From Oscillospiraceae bacterium (lineage in GTDB: Bacteria; Bacillota; Clostridia; Oscillospirales; Ruminococcaceae): a stretch of 64,000 bases of DNA. Made by a program: the position numbers and the translations under genes. Every line of letters starts with the position of its first letter. Position 1 is the stretch's first letter. Shown in pieces: positions 45,635-54,627 of the stretch. The stretch lies in contig CAAGJI010000003.1 in the NCBI GenBank assembly GCA_900770195.1, positions 1 to 64,000 of the forward strand. Reading direction: 5' to 3'. The notes beneath the pieces were generated by a model, which ran no database searches, had not been told where the DNA came from, and saw only the letters and a program-made list of their open reading frames with translations.

Positions 45635-46473
45635 TATTCACCTAATTCTTTAAGGCAGCCCTCGAAATGTACACCATAATTATGTGTGATGTGGTCGGGG
45701 GTGTTTTTTATTGCCTTTTCAACGAAATCTGAGGCTGCCCATACAGCTGAGTCAAGATTTTTTCCTTTAAGCAAAAGTCCAAAACATACACTTGCAAAAA
45801 TATCACCTGTGCCGTGGTATGTGCCGTTTATGAGTTCCTGTTCAACTATGTTAAACTCATCTTTTTCAGAGTCATATGATGAAACAAAAAGAACATTTTC
45901 ACTGTGTGGAATGCCTGTTACAATAACTTTTTGATTATCACAGCATACAAGTGATTTTGTTAAATCTTTTATTTCGGATTTTGTATAGTAATCTTTAAAA
46001 TCGTTTTTTTCGTTTAGAAAAACAGCTTCAGTTATATTCGGTGTAATAACATCAGCGTTTGAACAGTATGATTTCATAAGTTTTGCAAAATTTTCATCGA
46101 AACCATTATAGAATTTTCCTCCGTCACCCATAACAGGGTCTACAAAGAGCAGAGCCCCGTTTTCTTTACAGGAATGAAATATATCAAGCACATACTCAAT
46201 CTGCCTGCTGCTACCCAGATAGCCGGAATAAACGGCATCAAATTTTATGTTGTATTCTTCCCAATGCTTTTTTATAAGCGGCATTTCTTCTGTAAGGTCG
46301 TGAAAAGTGTAATTATTAAACATAGGACCTGTATGTGTTGATAAAACAGCGGTCGGTATGACAGCGGTTTCAATTCCAAGTGCTGATAAAACAGGCAGTG
46401 CAACTGTTAGTGAACATTGACCAAAACAGGAAATATCCTGAATTGAAAGAATTTTTTTATTGTTGTTTGTCAT
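45631..46473 (-). CDS. Pyridoxamine/pyridoxal kinase
   Basis: This 280-residue ribokinase-fold enzyme phosphorylates B6 vitamers. ISCFGQCSLTVALPVLSALG, VYSGYLGSSRQ, DPVMGDGG and the C-terminal GTGDIFAS anion-hole motif identify it. I start at 46473 behind AAGGGGT; 14 further codons upstream are not supported. It lies opposite to and between the two PII genes, ending inside the stop of copy 1. Confidence 0.92.
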   Translation of the reverse strand: MTNNNKKILSIQDISCFGQCSLTVALPVLSALGIETAVIPTAVLSTHTGPMFNNYTFHDLTEEMPLIKKHWEEYNIKFDAVYSGYLGSSRQIEYVLDIFHSCKENGALLFVDPVMGDGGKFYNGFDENFAKLMKSYCSNADVITPNITEAVFLNEKNDFKDYYTKSEIKDLTKSLVCCDNQKVIVTGIPHSENVLFVSSYDSEKDEFNIVEQELINGTYHGTGDIFASVCFGLLLKGKNLDSAVWAASDFVEKAIKNTPDHITHNYGVHFEGCLKELGEY

Positions 46474-46718
46474 TGATATACCCCTTTTAAACAGCGAAAA
46501 ATCAAATTTTTTCAAGGAAAGAAATTTAATCTGAAATAGCTGTTTTCTTTTATTTGTTTTATAAAATAGCTAACAGGGTTTATTATAACATATTTTCAGG
46601 ATTTAGTCAAAATAAAATTAAGTAACTTAATAAAATTAAGTTTTAACAGCTTAAAACATATGTATTTTTATGATTAAGCTGAAATATATTTATAAAAAAC
46701 TAAAATCAATTAAAAATA
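46474..46718. other. AT-rich spacer between the B6 kinase gene and the amt promoter
   Basis: No gene is visible. It should hold the kinase promoter on the minus strand; nothing else stands out. Confidence 0.4.
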
Positions 46719-46747
46719 TTGACAACTGTAAAAAAATGTGCTATATT
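46719..46747 (+). promoter_or_regulatory. Promoter of amt
   Basis: TTGACA (46719-46724) and TATATT (46742-46747) are 17 bp apart. Transcription would begin near 46754, giving a leader of about 160 nt before the ATG. Confidence 0.75.
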
Positions 46748-46833
46748 ATAAACATAGAAAATCAGTGCGTGCTTTATGGGTTATAAGGTCGTTGGTTTTT
46801 AGGATATATTGGTCAAAGGTGACTTGTTTATCT

Positions 46834-46905
46834 GTATCAAATATTTAATGATACGATGAAAGTTACCGGGACTCAGTTAGTAACTTTCATCGGAAAAGAT
46901 GGAGG
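46834..46905 (+). promoter_or_regulatory. Structured leader of amt: two adjacent hairpins before the ribosome-binding site
   Basis: GTATCA (46834-46839) pairs with TGATAC (46849-46854). Immediately next, CGATGAAAGTTAC (46855-46867) pairs with GTAACTTTCATCG (46881-46893), 13 perfect base pairs around a 13-nt loop. GGAGG follows at 46901-46905. The long stem would stack on the first and sit next to the ribosome-binding site. No known riboswitch was matched by eye. Confidence 0.7.
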
Positions 46906-46915
46906 TTATTTTTTT

Positions 46916-48154
46916 ATGTTGGCAGGAAATATTGCATTTATGATTATTTGTTCGGCTATGGTATTTTTTATGACACCCGGACTTGCGTTCTTCTACGGCG
47001 GTATGGTAAGAAGAAAAAATGTTGTTAACACAATTTTATCAAGCTTTTTCATATGCGGACTTGCGTCAGCTATGTGGATTGCCTTTGGTTACAGCATTTC
47101 ATTCAGTGGTGATGTCGGTGGTCTTGGAATAATAGGAAATTTAAAGAATTTCTGTCTTGAGGGTGTAAGTCTACAGTCACCGGATGGTGAAAGCATTTCT
47201 GATGCGTTATTCTGTGTATTTCAGATGATGTTTGCGATTATAACACCTGCACTTATAACAGGTTCATTAATCGGAAGAATGAAATTTTCTAAACTTATTA
47301 TGTTTATTGCGATATGGTCGCTTATAGTTTATTATCCTCTTGCACATATGCAGTGGGGGGGCGGACTTCTTGACAGAATAGGTGCAATTGATTTTGCAGG
47401 CGGTAATGTTGTACACATAAGTTCAGGTGTTTCAGGACTTGTTGCATCTATTGTTCTTGGAAAAAGAAGAGGATATGGTGCTATGGAATATCGTCCTCAT
47501 AATGTGCCTTTCATTGTACTTGGTGCGGCAATTCTTTGGTTCGGCTGGTTCGGATTCAATGCAGGAAGTTCATTGGCAGCAGATGGACTTGCAGTTCATG
47601 CATTTATAACAACAAATACTTCAGCAGCAATGGGACTTCTCTCGTGGATGCTTGTTGAAGGAATAATAATTGGCAAACCAACAGCAACAGGTGCAGCGAC
47701 AGGTGCAGTTTTGGGACTTGTAGCAATTACACCAGGTGCAGGATATGTTCCAATTTGGGCATCATTTATAATTGGTGCATTGGTAAGCCCTATATGCTAT
47801 TTTGCAATTTCAAAAGTTAAGGCAAAGTTTGGATATGATGATGCACTTGATGCGTTCGGCTGTCATGGTGTCGGCGGTATCTGGGGAGGCATTGCAACAG
47901 GTATCTTTGCAACACATCAGGTAAATGATTCAACAAAATATCAGGGACTTATCACAGGAGACTACAGACTTTTCCTTGCACAGATAGGTGCAGTTCTGAT
48001 AACGGCTGCTTTTGCAGGTATAGCAACATTTATTATTATGAATATACTTAAAGCATGCGGAGGAGTAAGAATTTCAACAGAAGACGAAGCAGTCGGAATG
48101 GATATTTCACAGCACGAAGAAAAAGCATATCCTGCATTTACAGGACTTGACTAA
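46916..48154 (+). CDS. amt: Ammonium transporter (Amt family)
   Basis: This 412-residue channel-like transporter has 11 predicted helices. The pore twin-histidines are His167 (GGNVVHISSG) and His317 (GCHGVGGIWGG). I start at 46916, ten bases after GGAGG; the frame stays open 20 codons upstream, but that stretch is the leader hairpin and not protein-like. PII copy 2 follows after 21 bp, the classic amtB-glnK pairing in which PII plugs the pore when nitrogen is plentiful. Confidence 0.96.
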   Translation: MLAGNIAFMIICSAMVFFMTPGLAFFYGGMVRRKNVVNTILSSFFICGLASAMWIAFGYSISFSGDVGGLGIIGNLKNFCLEGVSLQSPDGESISDALFCVFQMMFAIITPALITGSLIGRMKFSKLIMFIAIWSLIVYYPLAHMQWGGGLLDRIGAIDFAGGNVVHISSGVSGLVASIVLGKRRGYGAMEYRPHNVPFIVLGAAILWFGWFGFNAGSSLAADGLAVHAFITTNTSAAMGLLSWMLVEGIIIGKPTATGAATGAVLGLVAITPGAGYVPIWASFIIGALVSPICYFAISKVKAKFGYDDALDAFGCHGVGGIWGGIATGIFATHQVNDSTKYQGLITGDYRLFLAQIGAVLITAAFAGIATFIIMNILKACGGVRISTEDEAVGMDISQHEEKAYPAFTGLD

Positions 48155-48175
48155 CGCTGAAGGAGAGTTACAGAT

Positions 48176-48514
48176 ATGAAAAAGATAGAAGCAATTGTAA
48201 GACCTGAAAAACTTGAAAGTATAAAAAATGCATTGCTTGATGCGGAAATAGACGGGCTTACTATTTATGAAGTTAATGGTTGCGGTAATCAGTACGGTTT
48301 TAAAACAAAGATTCGTGGCAATGAAGTTATGATGAATACTTTGCCGAAACTCTATATAATGATTGTTGTGCCTGACCAGAGAGCGGATGAAATAGTAAAT
48401 ATAATTATCAATACAGCAAGAACCAACGAAATAGGCGATGGAAAGATATTTATTTCAGATGTTGGCGAATGTGTTCGTATAAGAACAGGCGAACGTGGTA
48501 TTGAAGCTGTTTAA
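48176..48514 (+). CDS. PII nitrogen-regulatory protein, copy 2 (GlnK-like)
   Basis: This 112-residue PII protein has intact B- and C-loops and conserved Gln39 and Lys58. Tyr51 is replaced by Val, as in copy 1, and position 40 is Tyr instead of Lys. It is coupled to amt and so is the probable Amt partner. AAGGAGAG precedes the ATG. Confidence 0.93.
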   Translation: MKKIEAIVRPEKLESIKNALLDAEIDGLTIYEVNGCGNQYGFKTKIRGNEVMMNTLPKLYIMIVVPDQRADEIVNIIINTARTNEIGDGKIFISDVGECVRIRTGERGIEAV

Positions 48515-48542
48515 AAAGATTTTTACAAAGTAACCTATAAAG

Positions 48543-48583
48543 CAAAACGACGGTATTTCAAAAGAATATCGTCGTTTTGTTTA
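48543..48583 (+). terminator. Intrinsic terminator after the amt-PII operon
   Basis: CAAAACGACGGTATT pairs with AATATCGTCGTTTTG with one G-T pair, followed by TTT. Confidence 0.85.
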
Positions 48584-48677
48584 GTACAAATAAATTAGGA
48601 ATTAAGGTGTCAGATTCGCTGACTGATTTAAAAACCACTCCACTGCTTCTCATTTTAAGTAGAGATTTACAAAAAGA

Positions 48678-48704
48678 AAAAGCACTGAAAAAATCAGTGC
48701 TTTT
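48678..48704 (-). terminator. Terminator of the tRNA-Ser pair
   Basis: AAAAGCACTGA pairs with TCAGTGCTTTT around a short A-run. On the minus strand it is followed by T-rich sequence, two bases after the tRNA-Ser(GCU) 3' end. Confidence 0.82.
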
Positions 48705-48705
48705 C

Positions 48706-48795
48706 TGGCGGAGAAAGAGGGATTTGAACCCTCGCGCCCCTTTCGAGACCTACTCCCTTAGCAGGGGAGCCCCTTCACCACTTGGGTATTTCTCC
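48706..48795 (-). tRNA. tRNA-Ser (anticodon GCU)
   Basis: Read on the minus strand, GGAGAAA pairs with TTTCTCC in the acceptor stem. The anticodon loop is CTGCTAA on a CTCCC/GGGAG stem, a long class-II variable arm follows, and the T-loop is GGTTCAAATCC. The 3' CCA is encoded. Confidence 0.93.
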
Positions 48796-48811
48796 AAAAT
48801 GATAAATTAAA

Positions 48812-48900
48812 TGGCGGAGAGGGTGGGATTCGAACCCACGTGCCCTTGCGGACAAACAGTTTTCAAGACTGCCTCGTTATGACCACTTCGATACCTCTCC
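48812..48900 (-). tRNA. tRNA-Ser (anticodon UGA), copy 2
   Basis: The minus-strand sequence has acceptor GGAGAGG/CCTCTCC, anticodon loop CTTGAAA (anticodon UGA), a long variable arm, T-loop GGTTCGAATCC and encoded CCA. It lies 16 bp before tRNA-Ser(GCU) and is identical to the copy at 49065-49153. Confidence 0.93.
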
Positions 48901-48939
48901 AATATTCAATTAAACTGAATTGAATCAGTCAGCTTTATT

Positions 48940-48968
48940 ATTATATCACAAAACAAAATGTTTGTCAA
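48940..48968 (-). promoter_or_regulatory. Promoter of the tRNA-Ser(UGA) copy 2 - tRNA-Ser(GCU) unit
   Basis: On the minus strand, TTGACA (48968-48963) and TATAAT (48945-48940) are 17 bp apart. Confidence 0.85.
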
Positions 48969-49009
48969 GTGTTTTTCAAAATTTTTTTTATTTTTTTGAA
49001 AAATAAAAA

Positions 49010-49034
49010 CGACCGCTCCAAAAATCAACGGTCG
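49010..49034 (-). terminator. Terminator of tRNA-Ser(UGA) copy 1
   Basis: CGACCG (49010-49015) pairs with CGGTCG (49029-49034). On the minus strand it is followed by TTTTTATTTTT. Confidence 0.8.
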
Positions 49035-49064
49035 CTTTTATGGTAAAATCATAACAACAATAAA

Positions 49065-49153
49065 TGGCGGAGAGGGTGGGATTCGAACCCACGTGCCCTT
49101 GCGGACAAACAGTTTTCAAGACTGCCTCGTTATGACCACTTCGATACCTCTCC
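49065..49153 (-). tRNA. tRNA-Ser (anticodon UGA), copy 1
   Basis: This copy is base-for-base identical to the gene at 48812-48900, including encoded CCA. It has its own promoter and terminator. Confidence 0.93.
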
Positions 49154-49192
49154 GACTATTTAATTAAGCTGTACATCGCTTACAGCTTTTAT

Positions 49193-49221
49193 ATTATATC
49201 ATAAAACAAAATATTTGTCAA
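49193..49221 (-). promoter_or_regulatory. Promoter of tRNA-Ser(UGA) copy 1
   Basis: On the minus strand, TTGACA (49221-49216) and TATAAT (49198-49193) are 17 bp apart. The 40-bp core is nearly the same as in the copy 2 promoter. Confidence 0.85.
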
Positions 49222-49261
49222 GTGTTTTTTTAAAAAAATAATTTTTTTTCACAAAAAAATT

Positions 49262-49281
49262 CCCCTCTTGAAAAAGAGGGG
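49262..49281 (-). terminator. Terminator after purL
   Basis: CCCCTCTT pairs with AAGAGGGG around a four-base loop. On the minus strand AATTTTTTT follows. Confidence 0.88.
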
Positions 49282-49306
49282 ATATATCGGAAATATTTTC
49301 TTTGAA

Positions 49307-52300
49307 TTAAAGGAAATATTTTACGCCGCTTTCAAATATCTTCTGATCCTTTTCACCAGGAACATTCTTTGAAATATCAACGCCCTTACGTTCGCTGTGA
49401 CCCATTTTACCAAGTATTCTGCCATCAGGTGATGTAATACCTTCAATAGCATCCATTGACGTGTTAGGATTGAATCTGATGTCCATAGATGGTGCACCTG
49501 TAAGATCAACGTACTGAGTTGCAATCTGTCCGTTTCTTGCAAGCTTCTGTATGAGGCTCTGTGGAGCTACAAAACGTCCTTCACCATGTGATATAGGAAC
49601 TGTATGTATGTCGCCAACTTCGCAGCCGTAAAGCCATGGTGATTTGTTTGAAGCTATCCTTGTGTTAACCATACAACTCTGGTGTCTTGCAATTGTGTTG
49701 AAAGTAAGAGTTGGTGATTCTTCTGTCATATCAGTAATTTCACCATATGGAACAAGACCGAGTTTTATAAGTGCCTGGAAACCGTTACATATACCAAGCA
49801 TAAGACCGTCTCTCTTTTTAAGAAGTTCATGAACGGCTTCTTTTATCTTTGGATTTCTGAAGAATGCTGTTATAAACTTACCGCTTCCTTCCGGTTCGTC
49901 ACCGCCGCTGAATCCACCAGGAATCATTATAATCTGGCTTTCTTTAATCATTGAAGCAACCGCATCAACGCTGTTTTCAATGTCGTTTGCAGAAAGATTT
50001 CTTATAACGATTGTTTCTGCAATTGCACCTGCTTCTTCAAATGCTTTTGCAGTGTCATATTCGCAGTTTGTACCAGGAAAAACAGGAATAAGAACACGTG
50101 GTTTTGCAATGTGGTATGCAGGAACTATGTCGCCTGTACGCTTAAATCTGTAGCTTTCAGGGTGTTCGTCTGATATTTCTATTCTGCAAGGGTAAACGCT
50201 TTCAAGTTTGCCTTCCCATGCTCTTTCAAGAGCAGGCATAGAAACAAGGTAATCAAGAGTATAAATCTTGTATTCATCAATTGTATGACCAAGAACATAG
50301 TTGCCGTCTTCTGCATTTGCCTTGCCTTTAAGTTCAAGGAGGAATCCGCCGTAGCAGTCAGAGAACATAAGTTTTGGTGAAACCTTGCTTGTGAAAGTAA
50401 AGCCGATTTTGTTACCAAAGCACATTTTTGCGATACCTTCAGCAATACCGCCGTAGCCTAATGTCCAGGCAGCATTTACACCACCGCCTGCAATGAGTGA
50501 TTCAACTCTTTCAAAACATTCTTTAAGGCTGTCAAAGTCAATAATTCCGTTTTCATCATAGCGTGGCTTGATGAATATAACATCATTGTTTGCACCCTTA
50601 AATTCAGTTGAAACTATCTTGTCGCTTTTTGCTGTTGAAACTGCAAAAGAAACAAGCGTTGGAGGAACATCTATATGTTCAAAAGTTCCTGACATTGAAT
50701 CCTTACCGCCTATAGCACCGCAGCCAAGTTCAATCTGTGCCTTGTATGCACCAAGGAGAGCTGCAAGAGGTTTACCCCATCTCTTAGGGTCATTCTGTGT
50801 TCTTTCAAAGTATTCCTGGAATGTGAGCCAGCAGTGCTTGTAGCTTCCGCCTGCTGCAACTATTTTTGAAACAGATTCAACAACAGCACTTATTGCACCG
50901 TGATAAGGACTTGCTGAACTTACATTAGGATTAAATCCCCAGCCCATAAGTGAGCATGTTTTTGTATCGCCGTTTAAAACAGGAATTTTTGCTGCCATAG
51001 CCTGTGAAGGCGTCATCTGATATACACCGCCGAAAGGCATAAGAACAGTGCCTGCACCGATTGTTGAGTCGAACTTTTCGATAAGACCCTTCTGTGAACA
51101 TACGTTCAGATCAGACATAAGGCTTGTCCATGTTTCAGGCTCATCAGCAAAATCCTTTACACGTTCAGCCTGTGGTTCAGGAATTGTGATTTTTGTTTCT
51201 TTTTCCGCACCGTTTGAATTTAAAAATTCTCTTGAAAGGTCAACAATAACATTGTCGTTCCATTTCATCTGTAAACGGTTTGTATCTGTAACATTTGCAA
51301 CGTGGGTTGCTTCAAGGTTTTCTTCATTTGCCATTGCAATAAAAGTATCTTTATCTTCTGCTGCAACAACAACCGCCATTCTTTCCTGTGATTCACTTAT
51401 TGCAATTTCTGTTCCGTCAAGACCTTCATATTTTTTTGGAACTGCATTAAGGTTTATTGCAAGACCGTCTGTAAGTTCGCCTATTGCAACAGAAACACCG
51501 CCTGCACCAAAGTCGTTACATCTTTTTATAAGTTTTGTACAGTTCGGATTACGGAAAAGACGCTGTAATTTTCTTTCAACAGGAGGATTACCCTTCTGAA
51601 CTTCTGCACCGCAGCTTTCAAGTGATTCAAGAGTATGTGACTTTGAAGAACCTGTTGCACCGCCACAGCCGTCACGGCCTGTTTTTCCGCCGAGAAGAAT
51701 AACAACATCGCCCGGAACAGGTCTTTCACGTCTTATATTTTCAGCAGGTGCAGCACCTAAAACAGCACCTATTTCCATTCTCTTTGCAACGTAACCAGGG
51801 TGATAAACTTCTGCAACGTGACCTGTTGCAAGACCTATCTGGTTGCCATATGAACTGTAACCATTTGCAGCACCCTGACAGATTTTTCTCTGCGGGAGTT
51901 TGCCTCCGATTGTGTCTGAAACAGGAACAAGAGGATTTGCTGCACCTGTTACACGCATAGCCTGATATACATATGAACGGCCTGAAAGCGGGTCACGTAT
52001 AGCACCGCCAAGACAAGTAGCCGCACCGCCGAAAGGTTCAATTTCTGTCGGGTGGTTATGTGTTTCGTTTTTGAACATAAGAATCCAGTCTTCATCTTTT
52101 CCGTTAACGTCAACTGTGATTTTTACTGAACAAGCGTTAATTTCTTCGCTTTCATCAAGGTCATCAAGAAGCCCTGCTGCTTTAAGCTGCTTTGCACCGA
52201 TTGTTGCAAGGTCCATAAGAGTAACAGGTTTGCTTTTTCTGCCAAGGTTTTCACGTGCGTCCATATACTCGTTGAAAGTTTCCTTGATGTATTTTGCATT

Positions 52301-53023
52301 TGTAGGAATGCTAACTTCCTTTATGTGAGTTGAGAAAGTTGTGTGACGGCAGTGATCTGACCAATATGTATCAATCATTTTGATTTCTGTTATAGTCGGA
52401 TCACGGTGTTCTTCGTCACGGAAATATCTCTGACAGAACATAATGTCGTCAAAGTCCATTGCAAGTCCCTTGTCTTTTATGAACTGCTGAAGCTGTGTAG
52501 GTTTAAAGTCGATAAATCCGTCTACAACAGCAACCTTTTCAGGAATTGTATATTCTGTGTCGAGTGTGCGGAATCTTGTAAGAACGGCTTCACGTCTTTC
52601 AACAGGGTTGATAAGATATGTTTTGAGTTTTTCAAAGTCAGCATCTGTGATATTGCCGCTTATTATATAAACATTGGCGTTGCGGACCCTGCATCTTTCC
52701 TTACCTGTAAGAATCTGGATACACTGTTCGCAGCTGTCCGCTCTCTGGTCGAATTGTCCCGGAAGATATTCAGAAGCGAAAATTCTTTCGTTTCCCGAAA
52801 GTTCAGGAAGAGAGTCATAGATAACATCAACGGCAGGTTCAGAGAACACAGTTGTCTTTGCTTTTTCAAAATCTTCAGCCGTAATATGATCAGCATCATA
52901 ACGGTTAAGGATTCTGACGTTTGAAACGTTCATACGAAGTGCAGTCTGCAAGTCGTTGAGAACTGATCTTGCTTCAACAGCAAATTCAGGCTTTTTTTCA
53001 GAATAAATACGATAAACAGCCAT
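49307..53023 (-). CDS. purL: Phosphoribosylformylglycinamidine synthase (single-chain PurL)
   Basis: This 1238-residue purine-synthesis enzyme converts FGAR, glutamine and ATP to FGAM. It is the long form: an N-terminal PurS-like region, two AIR-synthase-type halves (TYWSDHCRHTTF; FKNETHNHPTEIEPFGGAATC), and a C-terminal glutamine amidotransferase domain with the Cys nucleophile in MLGICNGFQALIKLG and a later SHGEGRF. AAGGAGT precedes the ATG. It lies 45 bp after mtaB on the same strand, with no purine riboswitch between them. Confidence 0.97.
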   Translation of the reverse strand: MAVYRIYSEKKPEFAVEARSVLNDLQTALRMNVSNVRILNRYDADHITAEDFEKAKTTVFSEPAVDVIYDSLPELSGNERIFASEYLPGQFDQRADSCEQCIQILTGKERCRVRNANVYIISGNITDADFEKLKTYLINPVERREAVLTRFRTLDTEYTIPEKVAVVDGFIDFKPTQLQQFIKDKGLAMDFDDIMFCQRYFRDEEHRDPTITEIKMIDTYWSDHCRHTTFSTHIKEVSIPTNAKYIKETFNEYMDARENLGRKSKPVTLMDLATIGAKQLKAAGLLDDLDESEEINACSVKITVDVNGKDEDWILMFKNETHNHPTEIEPFGGAATCLGGAIRDPLSGRSYVYQAMRVTGAANPLVPVSDTIGGKLPQRKICQGAANGYSSYGNQIGLATGHVAEVYHPGYVAKRMEIGAVLGAAPAENIRRERPVPGDVVILLGGKTGRDGCGGATGSSKSHTLESLESCGAEVQKGNPPVERKLQRLFRNPNCTKLIKRCNDFGAGGVSVAIGELTDGLAINLNAVPKKYEGLDGTEIAISESQERMAVVVAAEDKDTFIAMANEENLEATHVANVTDTNRLQMKWNDNVIVDLSREFLNSNGAEKETKITIPEPQAERVKDFADEPETWTSLMSDLNVCSQKGLIEKFDSTIGAGTVLMPFGGVYQMTPSQAMAAKIPVLNGDTKTCSLMGWGFNPNVSSASPYHGAISAVVESVSKIVAAGGSYKHCWLTFQEYFERTQNDPKRWGKPLAALLGAYKAQIELGCGAIGGKDSMSGTFEHIDVPPTLVSFAVSTAKSDKIVSTEFKGANNDVIFIKPRYDENGIIDFDSLKECFERVESLIAGGGVNAAWTLGYGGIAEGIAKMCFGNKIGFTFTSKVSPKLMFSDCYGGFLLELKGKANAEDGNYVLGHTIDEYKIYTLDYLVSMPALERAWEGKLESVYPCRIEISDEHPESYRFKRTGDIVPAYHIAKPRVLIPVFPGTNCEYDTAKAFEEAGAIAETIVIRNLSANDIENSVDAVASMIKESQIIMIPGGFSGGDEPEGSGKFITAFFRNPKIKEAVHELLKKRDGLMLGICNGFQALIKLGLVPYGEITDMTEESPTLTFNTIARHQSCMVNTRIASNKSPWLYGCEVGDIHTVPISHGEGRFVAPQSLIQKLARNGQIATQYVDLTGAPSMDIRFNPNTSMDAIEGITSPDGRILGKMGHSERKGVDISKNVPGEKDQKIFESGVKYFL

Positions 53024-53068
53024 TTTAATACTCCTTAAAATTATATACTATTATCTGTTATGAAAAAA

Positions 53069-54373
53069 TTAATCATTCTGAACAATTTCTCCAAAACAGA
53101 ATTTATCATTACATTCTCTTATTATAACACAAAATATCTGATTACGCAAACCTTTTTCATAATTTTTTGATGAAATTTTTATTACAGCACCATTCGGGGC
53201 GTGCCCGTGGAGGTAATCAGGTTCATTTTGACGTTCAAAAAGTACAGGAAAAATTTTTCCAATAAGTGATTCGTTGAATTTTTTTTGTGAATCTCTGCAA
53301 ATTTCCGAAAGTTTTTCCGCTCTTTTTATTTTAACATTTTCAGAAATCTGGTCGGGCATTCTGTCTGCAACAGTTCCCTCACGCCTTGAATATCTGAAAA
53401 TATGGACTTTTGAAAACCCGATTGATTTCACAAATTCAGCGGATTTTTCAAATTCCTCATCTGTTTCACCCGGAAATCCCACCATAACATCTGTTGTAAA
53501 AGCAGCATCGGGGAAAAGTCTTTTTATTGTTTCAGCAAGTTTTCTGTAGTCGAAAGTGTTATATTTTCTGTTCATACGTTTTAAAGTTTCATCGCAGCCG
53601 CTTTGAAGTGAAAGATGAAATTGCGGACAGAATTTTTTGCTTTTTGCAAAATATTCAAGGTCTGCCAAAGTAAGTTTTTCGGGTTCAAGACTTCCGAAAC
53701 GTATGCGTTCTATACCGTCTGTTTCATCGGCAATTTTAACTGCATCTTTAAGTGAAAGACCAAATTCATCTCCCCAAAATGCAATATTTATTCCGCAGAA
53801 AACAACTTCTCTGTAGCCGGATTTTGCAATGGATTCAAGTTCTTTTTTCAGTGCATCGGGGGTTTTTGAACGGCATCTTCCTCTTGCATAAGGAATTGTA
53901 CAGTAAGAACAGAACTGGTTACAGCCGTCCTGAATTTTTACGAAAGCCCTTGTATGACCCGTAAATTCTGTAAAGGACATTTCTTCAAATTTGTCGCCTT
54001 TTTGGTAGTCTGAAACGTCAATGATTTTTTCGTGTGCTGAAAGAAAACGCTGAATATAGGCAGGAATTGCCTTTCTGTTTTTCGTTCCTGTTATAATATC
54101 AGCGTCAATTGATTCAAGTTTTGCGGAATGCGTCTGCGGAAAACAGCCCGTTAAAACAAGAACTGCATCAGGATTTTCTTTTCTGTATTTTTTTAATGCA
54201 GATAAGACCCTGCTGTCACCCTGAGATGTAACTGTGCAGGAATTTATTATTATAATATCGCAATTTTTGTAATCGTCAGATTGAATGTATGAAATATCCT
54301 GAAGATTTTGCGACAGACAGGCAGATTCATAAGAATTTACCTTACAACCGAATGTGTGAATGTAAAAATTCAT
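53069..54373 (-). CDS. mtaB: tRNA t6A37 methylthiotransferase MtaB
   Basis: This 434-residue radical-SAM enzyme converts t6A37 to ms2t6A in tRNAs. The N-terminal cluster Cys residues are in TFGCKVNSYES, SCTVTSQG and TGCFPQTHS; the radical SAM CxxxCxxC motif is CNQFCSYC. The C-terminal TRAM-like region follows ERQNEPDYLHGH. Among MiaB-type enzymes, the TFGCKVN start fits MtaB. Confidence 0.93.
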   Translation of the reverse strand: MNFYIHTFGCKVNSYESACLSQNLQDISYIQSDDYKNCDIIIINSCTVTSQGDSRVLSALKKYRKENPDAVLVLTGCFPQTHSAKLESIDADIITGTKNRKAIPAYIQRFLSAHEKIIDVSDYQKGDKFEEMSFTEFTGHTRAFVKIQDGCNQFCSYCTIPYARGRCRSKTPDALKKELESIAKSGYREVVFCGINIAFWGDEFGLSLKDAVKIADETDGIERIRFGSLEPEKLTLADLEYFAKSKKFCPQFHLSLQSGCDETLKRMNRKYNTFDYRKLAETIKRLFPDAAFTTDVMVGFPGETDEEFEKSAEFVKSIGFSKVHIFRYSRREGTVADRMPDQISENVKIKRAEKLSEICRDSQKKFNESLIGKIFPVLFERQNEPDYLHGHAPNGAVIKISSKNYEKGLRNQIFCVIIRECNDKFCFGEIVQND

Positions 54374-54598
54374 TTAGTCACCTTTCTTTTGAATTTATAA
54401 GTGTCAAAAAACTTTATTTTATTTCATAAATAATCATAAAACACCATTTGTGAACATAATTATATGCATTATGCTAAAATTCAACATAAATATTATATGC
54501 AATATGAACAACTGAGATTTTGGTTGTTGTATTTTCTAAAAAAAGTATTTTTTCTCACCCCCCTATTATACTATATTCACGAAAATAATTCAAGTCTA
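54374..54598. other. AT-rich spacer before the Crh-like gene
   Basis: Nothing I can assign lies here apart from the start region of mtaB on the minus strand. A plus-strand open frame through it has no coding character. Confidence 0.4.
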
Positions 54599-54627
54599 TT
54601 GACAATTAAAAAGAAAAGTGGTAAAAT
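54599..54627 (+). promoter_or_regulatory. Promoter of the Crh-like gene
   Basis: TTGACA (54599-54604) and TAAAAT (54622-54627) are 17 bp apart. The leader is about 95 nt, with GAGGAGG before the ATG. Confidence 0.8.

Noticed and set aside
46760..46900. Glutamine or other known riboswitch in the amt leader
   Set aside because: The conserved glutamine-riboswitch core could not be found by eye; only hairpins are supported.
46856..46915. N-terminal extension of Amt from ATG 46856
   Set aside because: The codons lie in a 13-bp hairpin, and the normal Amt N-terminus begins at 46916 with a GGAGG site.
48577..48810. Plus-strand open frame of 77 codons after the second PII gene
   Set aside because: Its second half is the reverse complement of tRNA-Ser(GCU), and it has no ribosome-binding site.
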